Of a stretch of 64,000 nt of DNA, positions 25,431 through 34,584 are shown one piece after another. Source of the DNA: Bacillota bacterium (lineage in GTDB: Bacteria; Bacillota; SHA-98; UBA4971). Each line of letters starts with the position of its first letter. Position 1 is the stretch's first letter. A program made the position numbers and the translations under genes. The stretch covers positions 124,001 through 188,000 of the forward strand of contig JANLFY010000005.1 of the NCBI GenBank assembly GCA_024653485.1, written 5' to 3'. The notes below the pieces were generated by a model. That model worked only from the letters and a program-made list of their open reading frames with translations. It searched no databases and was not told the origin of the DNA.

Positions 25431-26866
25431 CATGCGCAGCCACCTCTCCTCAACGCGCACACTGCGAGTGAAGCAGGATCTGGCGAAACGACTTCAACGG
25501 GCACTCCGCACTCACGTTGCAGCTCGTTGACTGTCATGTCGTCCAGAAACCTGGGTTCGTCGGCCTTCAGGGACACGCTCGGGATCACCACGGCGTCACA
25601 CTTTCCTCGGCCGACCGCCAGAAGATAGGTTCTTGCGATGTCGCGTCCGGTCAATAGGCCTGCTGCCCTCACGCCCGGCCCGAAAAACGCGTTCTTGACG
25701 AGAAGCGTTCGGCAAGATAGACCCCTCACGCGCTCAAGGAGTCTGCATGCCTCACCCACCACCGCGTATGCGTCTTCACCCGTCACGACGACCAGCCTCG
25801 TCGGAGTATTGACCTCTTCAGGCAGCCGTCCGCTCGCTTTCAGCGCGTCGAGATGGTCGATGAACTCCCGCAACAGGCCAACTCCGTTCTCTATTTGCGG
25901 AAAGTCCTCATAAGCCTCGCGTCCTGGTACGGCGCGTCCGGCGCGGAGATAGAGCTCGTCGGAGGCGAACACGAACCTGTAGGAGCACACTTCCAGCGAT
26001 TCCCTCTGCCACCTCTCCACGTCCGCGATCACCCGGGCGGCGTCTTCCTTCAGGACCGGAGCGACTCTGGGAAGCCCTCGCCTGTGTCTCGTAAGCCCCA
26101 CCGGAACCACTGCACACGACCTCACGCCCGGGAAAAGGGACCGAAGATCGCGTACGGTCCCCTCGAGATCAGAGCCATCGTTCAGCCCTGGGCAGAGGAC
26201 CACTTGGGTATGGATTACGATCCCCGCTTCCACCAGCCTTGCCAGGCTTCTCATGACGTCACACTGTCTCTTCCTACCGAGGAGCCGCCCGCGCGTGGCG
26301 GGGTTCGTGGAGTGTACGGACACGTAGAGTGGAGACAACCTCATTGAGGCCACGCGGGCGTAATCTTCCTCAGTGAAGTTCGTCAGCGTAATGTAGCTTC
26401 CAGTCATGAATGAAAGCCTGAAGTCGTCGTCCTTCAGCCGAAGAGTCCTGCGCACCCCGCGAGGAAGCTGGTCCACGAAACAGAAGACGCAACGATTACG
26501 ACACCGCCGCACCCCATCGAAGATGGCGTCGGTGAACTCGAGTCCGCAGGACTCATCGAAGTCCTTCGCCACCTCGACCACGAGCACTTCGCCGTCGGAC
26601 TTCTCGAACTCCAACGAAAGCTCCTCATCAGCGCAAAGGAACCTGTACTCGAGCACGTCCCGCACCTGTCTGCCGTTCACGGCTACGAGCCTGTCACCTG
26701 GCACGATGCCAGCCTCATCGGCAATGCTTCCCGCCTCTACTCGGGAGACAACGGCACCACGCGACGAGCTCGCCGGCATGGTCCTGCGGCGTGTTTTCAG
26801 AGAAGAGCTACAAGAAGAGGAGGGACTCATGCCCTCCTCGAACGACGCTCTCGAGACAGCGATCAC
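25418..26866 (-). CDS. DUF512 / PDZ-containing radical-SAM-like iron-sulfur protein
   Basis: A protein family commonly found beside der in clostridia, of unproved function. After an N-terminal PDZ-like region (AGIVPGDRLVAVNGRQV) comes the cysteine motif CRNRCVFCFVDQLPRG, arranged as a CxxxCxxC radical-SAM-type cluster. Next are SVHSTNP, TQVVLCPGLNDG, and the C-terminal DUF512 domain with VVVTGEDAY. The GTG at 26866 has AGGGGT eight bases upstream; internal starts exist but have badly spaced ribosome sites. Its stop overlaps the der start. Confidence 0.88.
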   Translation of the reverse strand: MIAVSRASFEEGMSPSSSCSSSLKTRRRTMPASSSRGAVVSRVEAGSIADEAGIVPGDRLVAVNGRQVRDVLEYRFLCADEELSLEFEKSDGEVLVVEVAKDFDESCGLEFTDAIFDGVRRCRNRCVFCFVDQLPRGVRRTLRLKDDDFRLSFMTGSYITLTNFTEEDYARVASMRLSPLYVSVHSTNPATRGRLLGRKRQCDVMRSLARLVEAGIVIHTQVVLCPGLNDGSDLEGTVRDLRSLFPGVRSCAVVPVGLTRHRRGLPRVAPVLKEDAARVIADVERWQRESLEVCSYRFVFASDELYLRAGRAVPGREAYEDFPQIENGVGLLREFIDHLDALKASGRLPEEVNTPTRLVVVTGEDAYAVVGEACRLLERVRGLSCRTLLVKNAFFGPGVRAAGLLTGRDIARTYLLAVGRGKCDAVVIPSVSLKADEPRFLDDMTVNELQRECGVPVEVVSPDPASLAVCALRRGGCAWEPQ

Positions 26867-26887
26867 AACCTACCCCTCTACTTCAGC

Positions 26888-27793
26888 CTAGTATACGACT
26901 TCGTACAAGGCATCCTGGAGAGCCTTGTCATTTATCTTGATCTGCGCCGCGTCCTTGAGCTCGCTGATCACCGTCGACGCAGGCTTCGCTTTCTCTCGCG
27001 TGACCTGCTTCACGACCTCGTCGCGGACTTCCTCGAGTGAGGGAACACGCTCAGGCTTCTTGTCCTCGACCCTTATGATGTGATACCCGAAGGAGGACTT
27101 CACTGGACCGCTCGTCTCACCTATCTTCAGCTCAAAAGCCACCTTCTCGAACGCAGGATCCATGGCTCCCCTCTGGAAGTAGCCAAGGTCTCCGCCTTTG
27201 TCCTTGGAGCCAGGATCCTCCGACTTCGCCTTGGCGAGCTCCGCGAAGTCCGCGCCACCAGCCAGTTCCTTCCGTATCTCGTTCGCGGTCTTCTCGTCCT
27301 TGACCAGGATGTGCCGGGCCTTCACCTCTTCGGGCTCCTTGAAATCCTCTTTGTGTTCGTCGTAGTACTTCTTCACCTCATCGTCGCCCACCGTCACGTC
27401 CTTCGACGCGATCGCCTCGAGCAAGAGGTTGATCTTGATCTGGTGTCGCAGGTCGTCCATGGTCATCCCATACTGTGACAGTGCCTGCTCCAGACTCGCG
27501 TCCGAGCCAAACTGCGCCTTGAGATCGTCGATCTCGGCAGCCACGTCCTCATCAGTCACCTGGATGCCGTACTTGGCAGCTCCCTGCGTGATGAGCTCCT
27601 CCCTGATCATTTGAGCGAGAAGCTGCCTACCCGATTGCTTTTCCAGCGCCGAATGAAACTCCTTCCAAGTAATGGCTGCAGAGTTGACTTTCGCGACGGC
27701 CCTGAGATCGGAGTATGTCCACGCGGCGCCGATGGCCACGAGGCCAACGACCACAACGGCAATCACGACGGTTAGCGGTCTCTTGCTCTTCAC
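26888..27793 (-). CDS. PrsA/SurA-like parvulin foldase, membrane-anchored
   Basis: An extracytoplasmic peptidyl-prolyl isomerase that helps exported proteins fold. A signal anchor near the N-terminus (VVIAVVVVGLVAIGAAW) is followed by a SurA-N-like helical part and a parvulin domain with ARHILVKDEKTA, GGDLGYFQRGAM and FGYHIIRVEDK. No lipobox Cys is present, so it is probably not a lipoprotein. The GTG at 27793 (AGAGGA seven bases upstream) is chosen because the promoter at 27848-27876 starts transcription near 27841, which excludes the longer frame from 27859. Confidence 0.9.
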   Translation of the reverse strand: MKSKRPLTVVIAVVVVGLVAIGAAWTYSDLRAVAKVNSAAITWKEFHSALEKQSGRQLLAQMIREELITQGAAKYGIQVTDEDVAAEIDDLKAQFGSDASLEQALSQYGMTMDDLRHQIKINLLLEAIASKDVTVGDDEVKKYYDEHKEDFKEPEEVKARHILVKDEKTANEIRKELAGGADFAELAKAKSEDPGSKDKGGDLGYFQRGAMDPAFEKVAFELKIGETSGPVKSSFGYHIIRVEDKKPERVPSLEEVRDEVVKQVTREKAKPASTVISELKDAAQIKINDKALQDALYEVVY

Positions 27794-27847
27794 CCCTGGT
27801 TCCTCTCCTTTCGGCTCGCCCTCTCCGGGCATCACAAGGACGAAATC

Positions 27848-27876
27848 AGTGTACCACACCCCCTTTGGGGTGTCAA
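27848..27876 (-). promoter_or_regulatory. Sigma-A promoter of the prsA-like gene with palindromic spacer
   Basis: On the minus strand: TTGACA (27871-27876), a 17-base spacer, then TACACT (27848-27853). A perfect inverted repeat ACACCCC-CTTT-GGGGTGT covers most of the spacer and could be an operator. Confidence 0.75.
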
Positions 27877-27878
27877 CT

Positions 27879-27929
27879 GCAGTGGGACGCGGCTGCAGTG
27901 GGACGCGGGCCGCGCGCAGTGGGATGCGG
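27879..27929. repeat. Three direct repeats upstream of the prsA-like promoter
   Basis: GCAGTGGGACGCGG at 27879-27892 and 27895-27908, and the one-mismatch copy GCAGTGGGATGCGG at 27916-27929, spaced 16 and 21 bases apart directly upstream of the -35. Confidence 0.75.
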
Positions 27930-27970
27930 AGGGCCTGGAGAGGCGCGCTTCGTCGAACGTCACTCTGGGG

Positions 27971-28441
27971 TCACTGTCCGGAGATACCGGAAAGACGCCG
28001 CTTGACATCTTGCACTAGCCGCACGAACTTCGGGTACGAACGCCTCATCCCCCAAATGGTGAGGGGGCGTCCCACCCCTATCAGCCCCACAGCTCTCGAC
28101 AGGACGCCGCCGATCCTGGTAACGAGTCCGACCTCCGGCAAGGTGTCCACCAGGAGGTATTCGTCCCGTGATACTCCGCAGATACGGAAGATGCTCTCCA
28201 CCGCCCGCTTCACCACGCCTTTGGCCGCGCCCATTCCGATGATGTACACTTCCCTTCCTGCCTCGTCAATCCCCATCAAGAAGCAAGTGCCGATCTGGTC
28301 CGGAGTGGTCTTGTCGTAGTGCGGCAACGCCAGCATCTCGCACGGCTCGGGTACTCTATCAGAAGGCAGCCACCCGAGGTGAATGGCTGCCGCTACGACG
28401 GACGAGTGTGAGCTTCCATAACAATGGTAGATGACTTTCAT
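27971..28441 (-). CDS. DUF3189 family protein
   Basis: A cytoplasmic protein of 156 residues beginning MKVIYHCYGSSHSSVVAAAI, the hallmark of the DUF3189 family of clostridia. The early Cys-x-x-x-x-His pattern and a GMG-A-KGVVKRAVE stretch suggest a fold with a nucleotide- or metal-binding site, but no activity is known. It lies between spoIIP and the prsA-like gene. The direct repeats and promoter at 27848-27929 separate it from the latter. Confidence 0.8.
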   Translation of the reverse strand: MKVIYHCYGSSHSSVVAAAIHLGWLPSDRVPEPCEMLALPHYDKTTPDQIGTCFLMGIDEAGREVYIIGMGAAKGVVKRAVESIFRICGVSRDEYLLVDTLPEVGLVTRIGGVLSRAVGLIGVGRPLTIWGMRRSYPKFVRLVQDVKRRLSGISGQ

Positions 28442-28578
28442 CCGGGGGCATCCTCCGTCATCGGCCGGGCGGGGCTGGCGTCACATGGAAGGTCCCGGAC
28501 CGAGGTAGACCGCGCTAGCGTGCGGGCGACTTGCACACGGCCTGCGGGCGGAACCGAGCACTACGAGACGGGGGAAGA

Positions 28579-29754
28579 TCATGGCTTCCTCTTCCGGCGA
28601 AGGCCTATGAGGTTGAGCAACCCTCGCGCCCCCACCCCCGCGAGCCGGGTCCTGATCTTCCTCCAGTTATCGGAGTTTGCGACGAGGTAGGCTCCCCCAC
28701 CCACGACCACAAGGCCAACCATCCAGATTAGGGCGCGCCCCACGCCGCCCCTCACGGCCCCGACCCCGGGCGCCGCGACGCCCAGCACCTGGCCCACGGA
28801 CGAAGCAAACAGGTTGACCGCTCTCTCGGCTTGGTCAAGTCTGTTGGTGTGCGCGCCGACCTCAATGATCACGGAGCGACCCAGCATGTCCTGGTTATAG
28901 TCGCCTTGCGCCCACAATATGCCCTTGATGAGTCCAGGCGCTCGGCGGTCGGCTTCGGCCTTGAGCGTCTTGGCGAATTGGATGTTCTGGCCCCTCGTTT
29001 GGTTCTGCTGGCCAACCACAAGTGTGATCTTGGTGACGTCCTCGCCCGCCACGGTCGCCCTGTACGCCTGCGGAGGCACAGCGTCCCTGTGGATGTCGAA
29101 GGCCGCTATAGGATTCTCCTTCATGAGCTGGGCCAATGTTCTCCTGGACCTGGCGTACGCGCCCCCGTCGTGAGGGTTATGGTTGTCCGTCGACCTTACC
29201 ACCCGAAAGCCTTGCTTCTCAAGAGCCCGCTCGAACGCGGCCGCGACCTTGTACACATCGCCCCAGTCCTTGGTGGGCGTCCCGCTCGTTGGCTCGTACG
29301 ACTCGTCGCTGTGCGTGTTGTACAGCACGACCGTCCTGCCCCGGCCCTGCTCGCCCTGGGCCAGGAACACGCTGCGCAGTGCGGAAACGGCCGTTGAAAA
29401 CGCGCGCTCCAGCAGCCCCTGAGCTCCACTGCCGCGCTCCTCGTCAAGCCCCAGGGTTCCTACGAGCACAGCGTGGGCGATGTCCCCTTGAACGAGGGTG
29501 ATCTCGTACGCTCGATCGTCCTCGGCGATGAAGATGTCGCCTGGAGCGACCATGATGGCAGTCATGAAGATCTCCCGCTTCTCTTCGTCCACCACCGTGT
29601 AGTAACCCTCGCCGCGTTCCTCGTGAGCCAGTGCGGGAAGCGAGAGGGTCACCATGGCCACGGCGACTGCGCTCGCCAGCATCGCAATTGCCGCCGCGAG
29701 TCTTCGTCGTCGGCTGGCTCCGTGAGCATTCAGACCCACGTCAGACCTGGTCAC
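28579..29754 (-). CDS. spoIIP: Stage II sporulation protein P
   Basis: A membrane-anchored peptidoglycan amidase/endopeptidase that, with SpoIID and SpoIIM, thins septal wall and drives engulfment of the forespore. The N-terminal hydrophobic signal anchor is followed by the catalytic domain: VVLYNTHSDESY with the zinc-ligand His, FDIHRDAV, and VIIEVGAHTN. A second hydrophobic segment is near the C-terminus. The GTG at 29754 has GGAGG seven bases upstream and overlaps the stop of the DUF1614 gene; the ATG at 29760 has the ribosome site too close. Confidence 0.93.
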   Translation of the reverse strand: MTRSDVGLNAHGASRRRRLAAAIAMLASAVAVAMVTLSLPALAHEERGEGYYTVVDEEKREIFMTAIMVAPGDIFIAEDDRAYEITLVQGDIAHAVLVGTLGLDEERGSGAQGLLERAFSTAVSALRSVFLAQGEQGRGRTVVLYNTHSDESYEPTSGTPTKDWGDVYKVAAAFERALEKQGFRVVRSTDNHNPHDGGAYARSRRTLAQLMKENPIAAFDIHRDAVPPQAYRATVAGEDVTKITLVVGQQNQTRGQNIQFAKTLKAEADRRAPGLIKGILWAQGDYNQDMLGRSVIIEVGAHTNRLDQAERAVNLFASSVGQVLGVAAPGVGAVRGGVGRALIWMVGLVVVGGGAYLVANSDNWRKIRTRLAGVGARGLLNLIGLRRKRKP

Positions 29755-30490
29755 TCTCATCCCTCCCTGAGTCGTCCGCGCGCGCGAGCGTACCCTTGGA
29801 GCGCTCCTCGTCCGCTCGCGGTTGCGGACCTTCCGAAGGCAGGGGCGAATCCACCCGCATTCTTCGGCGGACGTTGGGGACAGGTCCACCCTGAACCCTC
29901 TCCATGGCCTCTCCGAATACCTCAGCGAGGCCCACCGCCACCACCGCCGCGATCACCACAGCGTCGAACACTCCCGCTCCACCCAAGTGCACGGTGGCCG
30001 GCATGCGTCTGGACGTCACCTCCACGAGATGAGCCACATCGAGAAGCACCACGCCCAACACCGCCCCGGCAAACGCCGCCCTTCTCGATCTCCCCGCAAG
30101 ATACGCGACGACACCCGCCACTAGCCCGAATGCGTACAGAGGGTCTATAATGGCGCGGCCCTCCTCGAAGGAGAAGACCTTGGTGAGGGCGAAAAGCGCG
30201 ACACCTGTTATGACGGTCGCGGCTATACCCCTCCCTGTCTCCGTGGGAGTGTCGGCACGCGCCAGAACGTACACAGCAAGCACGATGGGTACAACCGCCC
30301 CCCCAAGGCTGATGGTCACGGACTGGACACCGCGCCAAACAGGCACGTCAACGAAACTCCCGACGAGCATCAGCCCGAGTGCCGCGAGGGCTTGCCTGTC
30401 AGTGAGGTGCATTCTGTCCAGGACTCGGTGGGTCACCCCGAGGAAGATCAAGATGCTGGTGCCAAGCAAGAGGACGAGTCCTACGGTCAT
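29741..30490 (-). CDS. DUF1614-like membrane protein
   Basis: Seven or so hydrophobic helices in the first 200 residues, then a charged cytoplasmic tail of 50. The N-terminal pattern (HRVLDRMHLTDRQAL, then GSFVDVPVW) fits the DUF1614 family, whose function is unknown. Its 3' end overlaps the start of spoIIP by 14 bases, so the two are translationally coupled. That hints at a role in sporulation or wall remodelling, by context only. Confidence 0.8.
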   Translation of the reverse strand: MTVGLVLLLGTSILIFLGVTHRVLDRMHLTDRQALAALGLMLVGSFVDVPVWRGVQSVTISLGGAVVPIVLAVYVLARADTPTETGRGIAATVITGVALFALTKVFSFEEGRAIIDPLYAFGLVAGVVAYLAGRSRRAAFAGAVLGVVLLDVAHLVEVTSRRMPATVHLGGAGVFDAVVIAAVVAVGLAEVFGEAMERVQGGPVPNVRRRMRVDSPLPSEGPQPRADEERSKGTLARADDSGRDESDQV

Positions 30491-30636
30491 GTCCTGCCGC
30501 CGCCTCCCTTCCCGGTGCGCAACTTTCTCGCCGTCCTACGTTCACGCGCCGTCGTACGCGCACGAACCTGCGGCCACTCTGCCACACTCTGGAAGGTAGC
30601 GTAACCTGAAACTCCGAGGCTTATTCGCAACGAAAG

Positions 30637-30664
30637 GGCCGGCGGCTTCATCCTGCCGCCGGCC
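30637..30664 (-). terminator. GC-rich hairpin after ispH-rpsA
   Basis: GGCCGGCGGC (30637-30646) and GCCGCCGGCC (30655-30664) form a perfect 10-bp stem with an 8-base loop, 100 bases after the ispH-rpsA stop. The minus-strand tail CTTTCGTT is moderately T-rich. Confidence 0.65.
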
Positions 30665-30764
30665 ATGCGTCCAATCGATGGCCACCTGCTCGTGGTCGCC
30701 TGGTGACCTTCCGCTCTTGCGATACGTCACCGACTTCCCTGAGATGAACAAGACGGAGAGTCGG

Positions 30765-33137
30765 CTATTCCTCCCTCGAGTTCTTCAGCAGATCCCCGAA
30801 CACGTCTCCGAGGGTTGGCCCGGACTCCTCCTCCTTGTCGGCGTATTTCTTGAACGCCTGCCTGTCTCCCTCAGCCTGCGCCTCTCTCAGGCTCAGACCG
30901 ATGCGATGATCCCGCGGCCTCACGCTTATGACCTTAACGGACACTTCATCCCCGGGTTTCACGACCTCGTCAGGACGTGACACCCGTCTCTCTGCAAGCT
31001 GGGATATATGGATGAGTCCCTCGATCCCGGGTTCGAGCTCCACGAAAGCGCCGAAATCTGCCAGCTTCGTGACCTTGCCGGTCACAATGCTTCCGACGGG
31101 ATAGCGCGAGGTTATGTCCTCCCACGGATCCTGCAGGGTCTGTTTGAGCCCCAGCGAAATCCTCTCGCGTTCCCTGTCCACCGAGAGAACCTTCACCCTT
31201 ATGTGATCGCCTTCATGCACCACGTCACGGGGATCGGTCGTCCTCGTCCATGCCATGTCGGACACATGCAGCAGCCCTTCGACGCCTTCTCCAATGTCCA
31301 CGAAGGCCCCGAAGTTCACGACTCGCCTGACGATGCCGTCCACGATCTCGCCTTCTTGAAGCGAATCGAGCACCCTCGCTTTCGCCTCCGCCGCCTCCTG
31401 CTCCTGCACTAGACGGGCGGAAAGCACGACGTTCCTCTTTGCCCGGTCGGCCTCGAGCACCTTCATACGCAGGGTCTGACCCACGAGGGGTGAAAGGTCC
31501 GCCATGGGACGGCGGCTCGCGTGCGACGCCGGGACAAAGCCCCTCAGACCGACATCCACCACTACACCGCCCTTGACGACGTCAGTGACCTCGCCCTCCA
31601 AGATCTCACCGCTGTCGAGCGCTCTCTGCACCGTCTCCCAGGCCCGCTCGGTGTCGGCCTTCCTCTTGGATAGACGCGGCCTGCCTTCCTTGTCCTCAAG
31701 CCTCTCAACGAGAACGTCTATCTCCTGCCCCTCCCGAACGACCTCAAGGCAGGACTGAACCGGTCTCCTCGATATCTCCGACCTCGGCACAACCCCTTCG
31801 GACTTCAAACCGATATTCACAAGGACCTCGTCGGGGTGTACTGCCACGACCGTGCCCCTGACGATGTCTCCCTCGGATATCTCTGATCCCTCGGGCATCT
31901 GCTCGCCGTCCGCATGGGCCGTCTCTCTCGACGTTCCGCGGGGCTCCCCCTCACCCCGGGCCTCACCACCGGACTGCTCCCTCGCCGGTCGGGAAGCATG
32001 CGGAGCCGACTCAGTCCCCGACTCTGTCGCCGCCCCCGCCGAACCAGCCGGCCCGTTCGGTTCTTCGGCTGCGCCTGACATAGCACGTGAGCTCTCTGGA
32101 GCCGCGGACGCATCATCGGGAGCGTTCTGCGCTCTCTGCTCCCCCCCGAGGGCGGCTTCCCCCTCGCCGCCTCCGGTGCAGCAATCGCGCCCCTGGCAGC
32201 AGCCGTCTTCGCCCTCGCAGCCGCCCGTCCTCGGGCCTTTCTCGTCACCTTGTGCGACCATTGGTTCCTCCCGTTCATTCTTCTTGTCTTCGCCCAGTAC
32301 GCTCATCCTCTCCATGACCTCCTCGATAACCCAATTCGGCGTCGATGCCCCCGCCGCAATCCCCACCGATCTCACGCCGGAGAGATCCAGAGAGTCCACA
32401 TCGGGCACGGCCTCTATCCAATACACCTTCGCCCCTTCGGCCTCACAGATCTCAGCGAGTCTACGCGTGTTCGCGCTGGCTCGCCCGCCCACCACGATCA
32501 TGGCATCCACTGACCGTGCAAGCTCGCGCGCAGCCTGTTGCCTCTCCTCTGTCGCGTTGCAGATTGTATTGTAGGCCACGAGTTCCTTCGCCCGCAAAGC
32601 TAGGGCGGCAAGCACCTGGCGAAACGCCTCAATCGTTTGGGTGGTCTGACAGACGACACCTACCCTGGGTCTCACAGGGCCGGAGAGGACATCCTCGGCA
32701 GATCTCACGACGCGGGCGTCGCCTCCCGCGAACCCGACGAGGCCTGCGACCTCTGAATGTCCATCGTCTCCGACGATAAAAACCTGGTAACCATCACGCT
32801 TCAAGTCCGCAACGAGCCGCTGAGTGCGGCCGACATTGGGACACGTCGCGTGGACTACCTCGAGTCCACGTCTCTCCGCCTCTTTCAGCAGATCCGGCGG
32901 CAGCCCGTGAGACGGTACTATGAGGATCCCTTCTTTGATCTCATCGAGCCCCGCGACCGGCGCAACGCCCTTCTCCCTCAACTTCTCCACCACGAGCGGG
33001 TTGTGGACGAGTGGTCCGATCGTGAACGCCCGTCCCTTCGAGCCCGCTTCTTCTGCTATTCCCACTGCGCGGCGGACCCCGTAACAGAACCCCGTCCGCT
33101 TGCTCAGGGCGATGCGAAGCCCGTCATTTCCTTCCAT
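30765..33137 (-). CDS. ispH-rpsA: IspH-ribosomal protein S1 fusion
   Basis: The N-terminal 285 residues are 4-hydroxy-3-methylbut-2-enyl diphosphate reductase, the last step of the MEP isoprenoid pathway. Its three cluster ligands are Cys18 (GFCYGV), Cys99 (ATCPN) and Cys193 (ICNATEERQ). From about residue 421 come four S1 RNA-binding domains (IVRGTVVAV, ILEGEVTDV, IVDGIVRRV and IVTGKVTKL starts), as in ribosomal protein S1. The fusion is known in many clostridia. The linker (about residues 300-420) is acidic and carries an unusual Cys cluster at 307, 313, 314, 319 and 320. GGGAG precedes ATG 33137 by eight bases. Confidence 0.95.
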   Translation of the reverse strand: MEGNDGLRIALSKRTGFCYGVRRAVGIAEEAGSKGRAFTIGPLVHNPLVVEKLREKGVAPVAGLDEIKEGILIVPSHGLPPDLLKEAERRGLEVVHATCPNVGRTQRLVADLKRDGYQVFIVGDDGHSEVAGLVGFAGGDARVVRSAEDVLSGPVRPRVGVVCQTTQTIEAFRQVLAALALRAKELVAYNTICNATEERQQAARELARSVDAMIVVGGRASANTRRLAEICEAEGAKVYWIEAVPDVDSLDLSGVRSVGIAAGASTPNWVIEEVMERMSVLGEDKKNEREEPMVAQGDEKGPRTGGCEGEDGCCQGRDCCTGGGEGEAALGGEQRAQNAPDDASAAPESSRAMSGAAEEPNGPAGSAGAATESGTESAPHASRPAREQSGGEARGEGEPRGTSRETAHADGEQMPEGSEISEGDIVRGTVVAVHPDEVLVNIGLKSEGVVPRSEISRRPVQSCLEVVREGQEIDVLVERLEDKEGRPRLSKRKADTERAWETVQRALDSGEILEGEVTDVVKGGVVVDVGLRGFVPASHASRRPMADLSPLVGQTLRMKVLEADRAKRNVVLSARLVQEQEAAEAKARVLDSLQEGEIVDGIVRRVVNFGAFVDIGEGVEGLLHVSDMAWTRTTDPRDVVHEGDHIRVKVLSVDRERERISLGLKQTLQDPWEDITSRYPVGSIVTGKVTKLADFGAFVELEPGIEGLIHISQLAERRVSRPDEVVKPGDEVSVKVISVRPRDHRIGLSLREAQAEGDRQAFKKYADKEEESGPTLGDVFGDLLKNSREE

Positions 33138-33164
33138 TTAGTATCTCCCGCAGAAGGACCAACA

Positions 33165-33797
33165 TTATCTCGCCGCCTGCGCGCCTCCCGCGATGAGCTC
33201 CGCTATGTGCTGCATCATGAGGCTCTTCAGGTCGACGCTCTCTCTCCCTGCCTCCCGTCCCTGTCCTTGACAGCAGCTAGGCGGGAATATCGGCTTGCCC
33301 ACCCTCACCGATATCCTCCCTGGCCTCGGCAGCACAGCTCCCTTTCGAAGGATCTTATCCGTGCCGACGATACCGACGGGGACGATTGGGGCGCCCACCT
33401 TCTCCGCAAGCACCACCGCCCCAGAGTACGGCGCCTGAAGGCGTCCCGTGAGGCTTCGGGTGCCCTCAGGAAACACGCCAAGCACCTGCCCCTTGAGGAG
33501 GATCTCGACAGCCCTGTGGAACGCCTCCTTGTCAGCCTGCCCACGCCTTACGGGAAACGCGCCCAAGCTGGACAGGATCCACGCAAAGAACCGGTTCGAG
33601 AAAAGCTCGTGCTTAGCCATGAACCTGACTGGTCTCGCTATCGCGCACCCTAGGACTATTGGGTCAAGCATGCTCAGGTGGTTGGCCACCAGTATCACTG
33701 GCCCTTCCGAGGGTACGTTGTCGTCACCATCGACCCGCGTCTGAAAAGCGATCTTGAGGACCACCCGCAAGATCGCCCGAACTATCACGTAGAACAA
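33165..33797 (-). CDS. plsC: 1-acyl-sn-glycerol-3-phosphate acyltransferase
   Basis: Adds the second acyl chain to make phosphatidic acid. It has an N-terminal hydrophobic segment, the catalytic NHLSMLDP (NHx4D), FMAKHELF, FPEGTRS and VPVGIVG blocks. TTG 33797 is chosen because AAGGAGG lies seven bases upstream and the membrane segment then begins the protein; the longer open frame upstream is the cmk gene in another frame. The overlap with cmk is 13 bases, so the two genes are coupled. Confidence 0.94.
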   Translation of the reverse strand: MFYVIVRAILRVVLKIAFQTRVDGDDNVPSEGPVILVANHLSMLDPIVLGCAIARPVRFMAKHELFSNRFFAWILSSLGAFPVRRGQADKEAFHRAVEILLKGQVLGVFPEGTRSLTGRLQAPYSGAVVLAEKVGAPIVPVGIVGTDKILRKGAVLPRPGRISVRVGKPIFPPSCCQGQGREAGRESVDLKSLMMQHIAELIAGGAQAAR

Positions 33798-34540
33798 GCT
33801 CGCTCCTCCTTGGCACGCGACGAAGCCGGCGAGTGCATGCGTTGACCTGTCGCGCTCTCGACCAGCCGAGCGACTTCGGCGATCGTCTCCTCGGGGGTCT
33901 TGCCGGTGGTGTCGATGACCACCGCGTCGGGCGCAGGGCACAGCGGCGCTATTTCACGCTCGCTGTCCAACCGGTCGCGATGCGCAACCCCTTCCGCCAC
34001 AGCCACGCGACTGCTCCTACATCCGCGTTCTCGAGCCTGGGCGACCCGTCGCCGGACCCTTTCCTCGAGCGTGGCAACGAGGAATACCTTCACGTCGGCG
34101 TCGGGCGCCACGACCGTGCCGATATCCCTCCCATCCATGACTACGCCACCCTCGCGCGAAAGCGACCTTTGCCGCTCGAGCAGCGCCAGCCTCACCCCTG
34201 GGACAAGCGCCACTTCGGACACACACGCGTCAACTTCTGAAGACATGAGGCTTTCGGTGACGTCCTCGCCGTCGAGGAGCGTGCGCGACTCACCGAGAGC
34301 ATTCACGCGTATGGCAATGTCGCATGACTTTGCAAGCGTCGTTAGGGCTTCGCTCGATCTTACGTCCACCCCGAGACGCAAAGCCTTGAGCGCGACGGCC
34401 CGATAGAAATGGCCGGTGCTGACGTAGCGGAGCCCGAACATGGCGGCGATAGCCCTCGCCACAGTGCTCTTCCCCGCGCCGGCCGGGCCGTCGATGGCGA
34501 TCACAGGGCGCTTCATTCTAGCTTCTGCCTTATTCGACAT
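33785..34540 (-). CDS. cmk: Cytidylate kinase
   Basis: Phosphorylates CMP and dCMP. Visible motifs are the P-loop DGPAGAGKSTVAR, YVSTGHFYRA (the usual YxDTGAxYRA altered at two positions), DGRDIGTVV, and the lid RDRLDSEREIAPL. The start at 34540 has AAGGA five bases upstream. The order cmk-plsC-ispH/rpsA matches the common Bacillota arrangement. The C-terminal 20 residues beyond the kinase fold are charged and variable. Confidence 0.95.
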   Translation of the reverse strand: MSNKAEARMKRPVIAIDGPAGAGKSTVARAIAAMFGLRYVSTGHFYRAVALKALRLGVDVRSSEALTTLAKSCDIAIRVNALGESRTLLDGEDVTESLMSSEVDACVSEVALVPGVRLALLERQRSLSREGGVVMDGRDIGTVVAPDADVKVFLVATLEERVRRRVAQARERGCRSSRVAVAEGVAHRDRLDSEREIAPLCPAPDAVVIDTTGKTPEETIAEVARLVESATGQRMHSPASSRAKEERACST

Positions 34541-34584
34541 GCGTTCCTTTATTCCTCTTCTTCCACACTGAATTGCCACCTAAT

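Noticed and set aside
30542-30751. A 69-residue minus-strand protein after ispH-rpsA
   Set aside because: It runs through the GC-rich terminator hairpin at 30637-30664, and no ribosome site fits its start.
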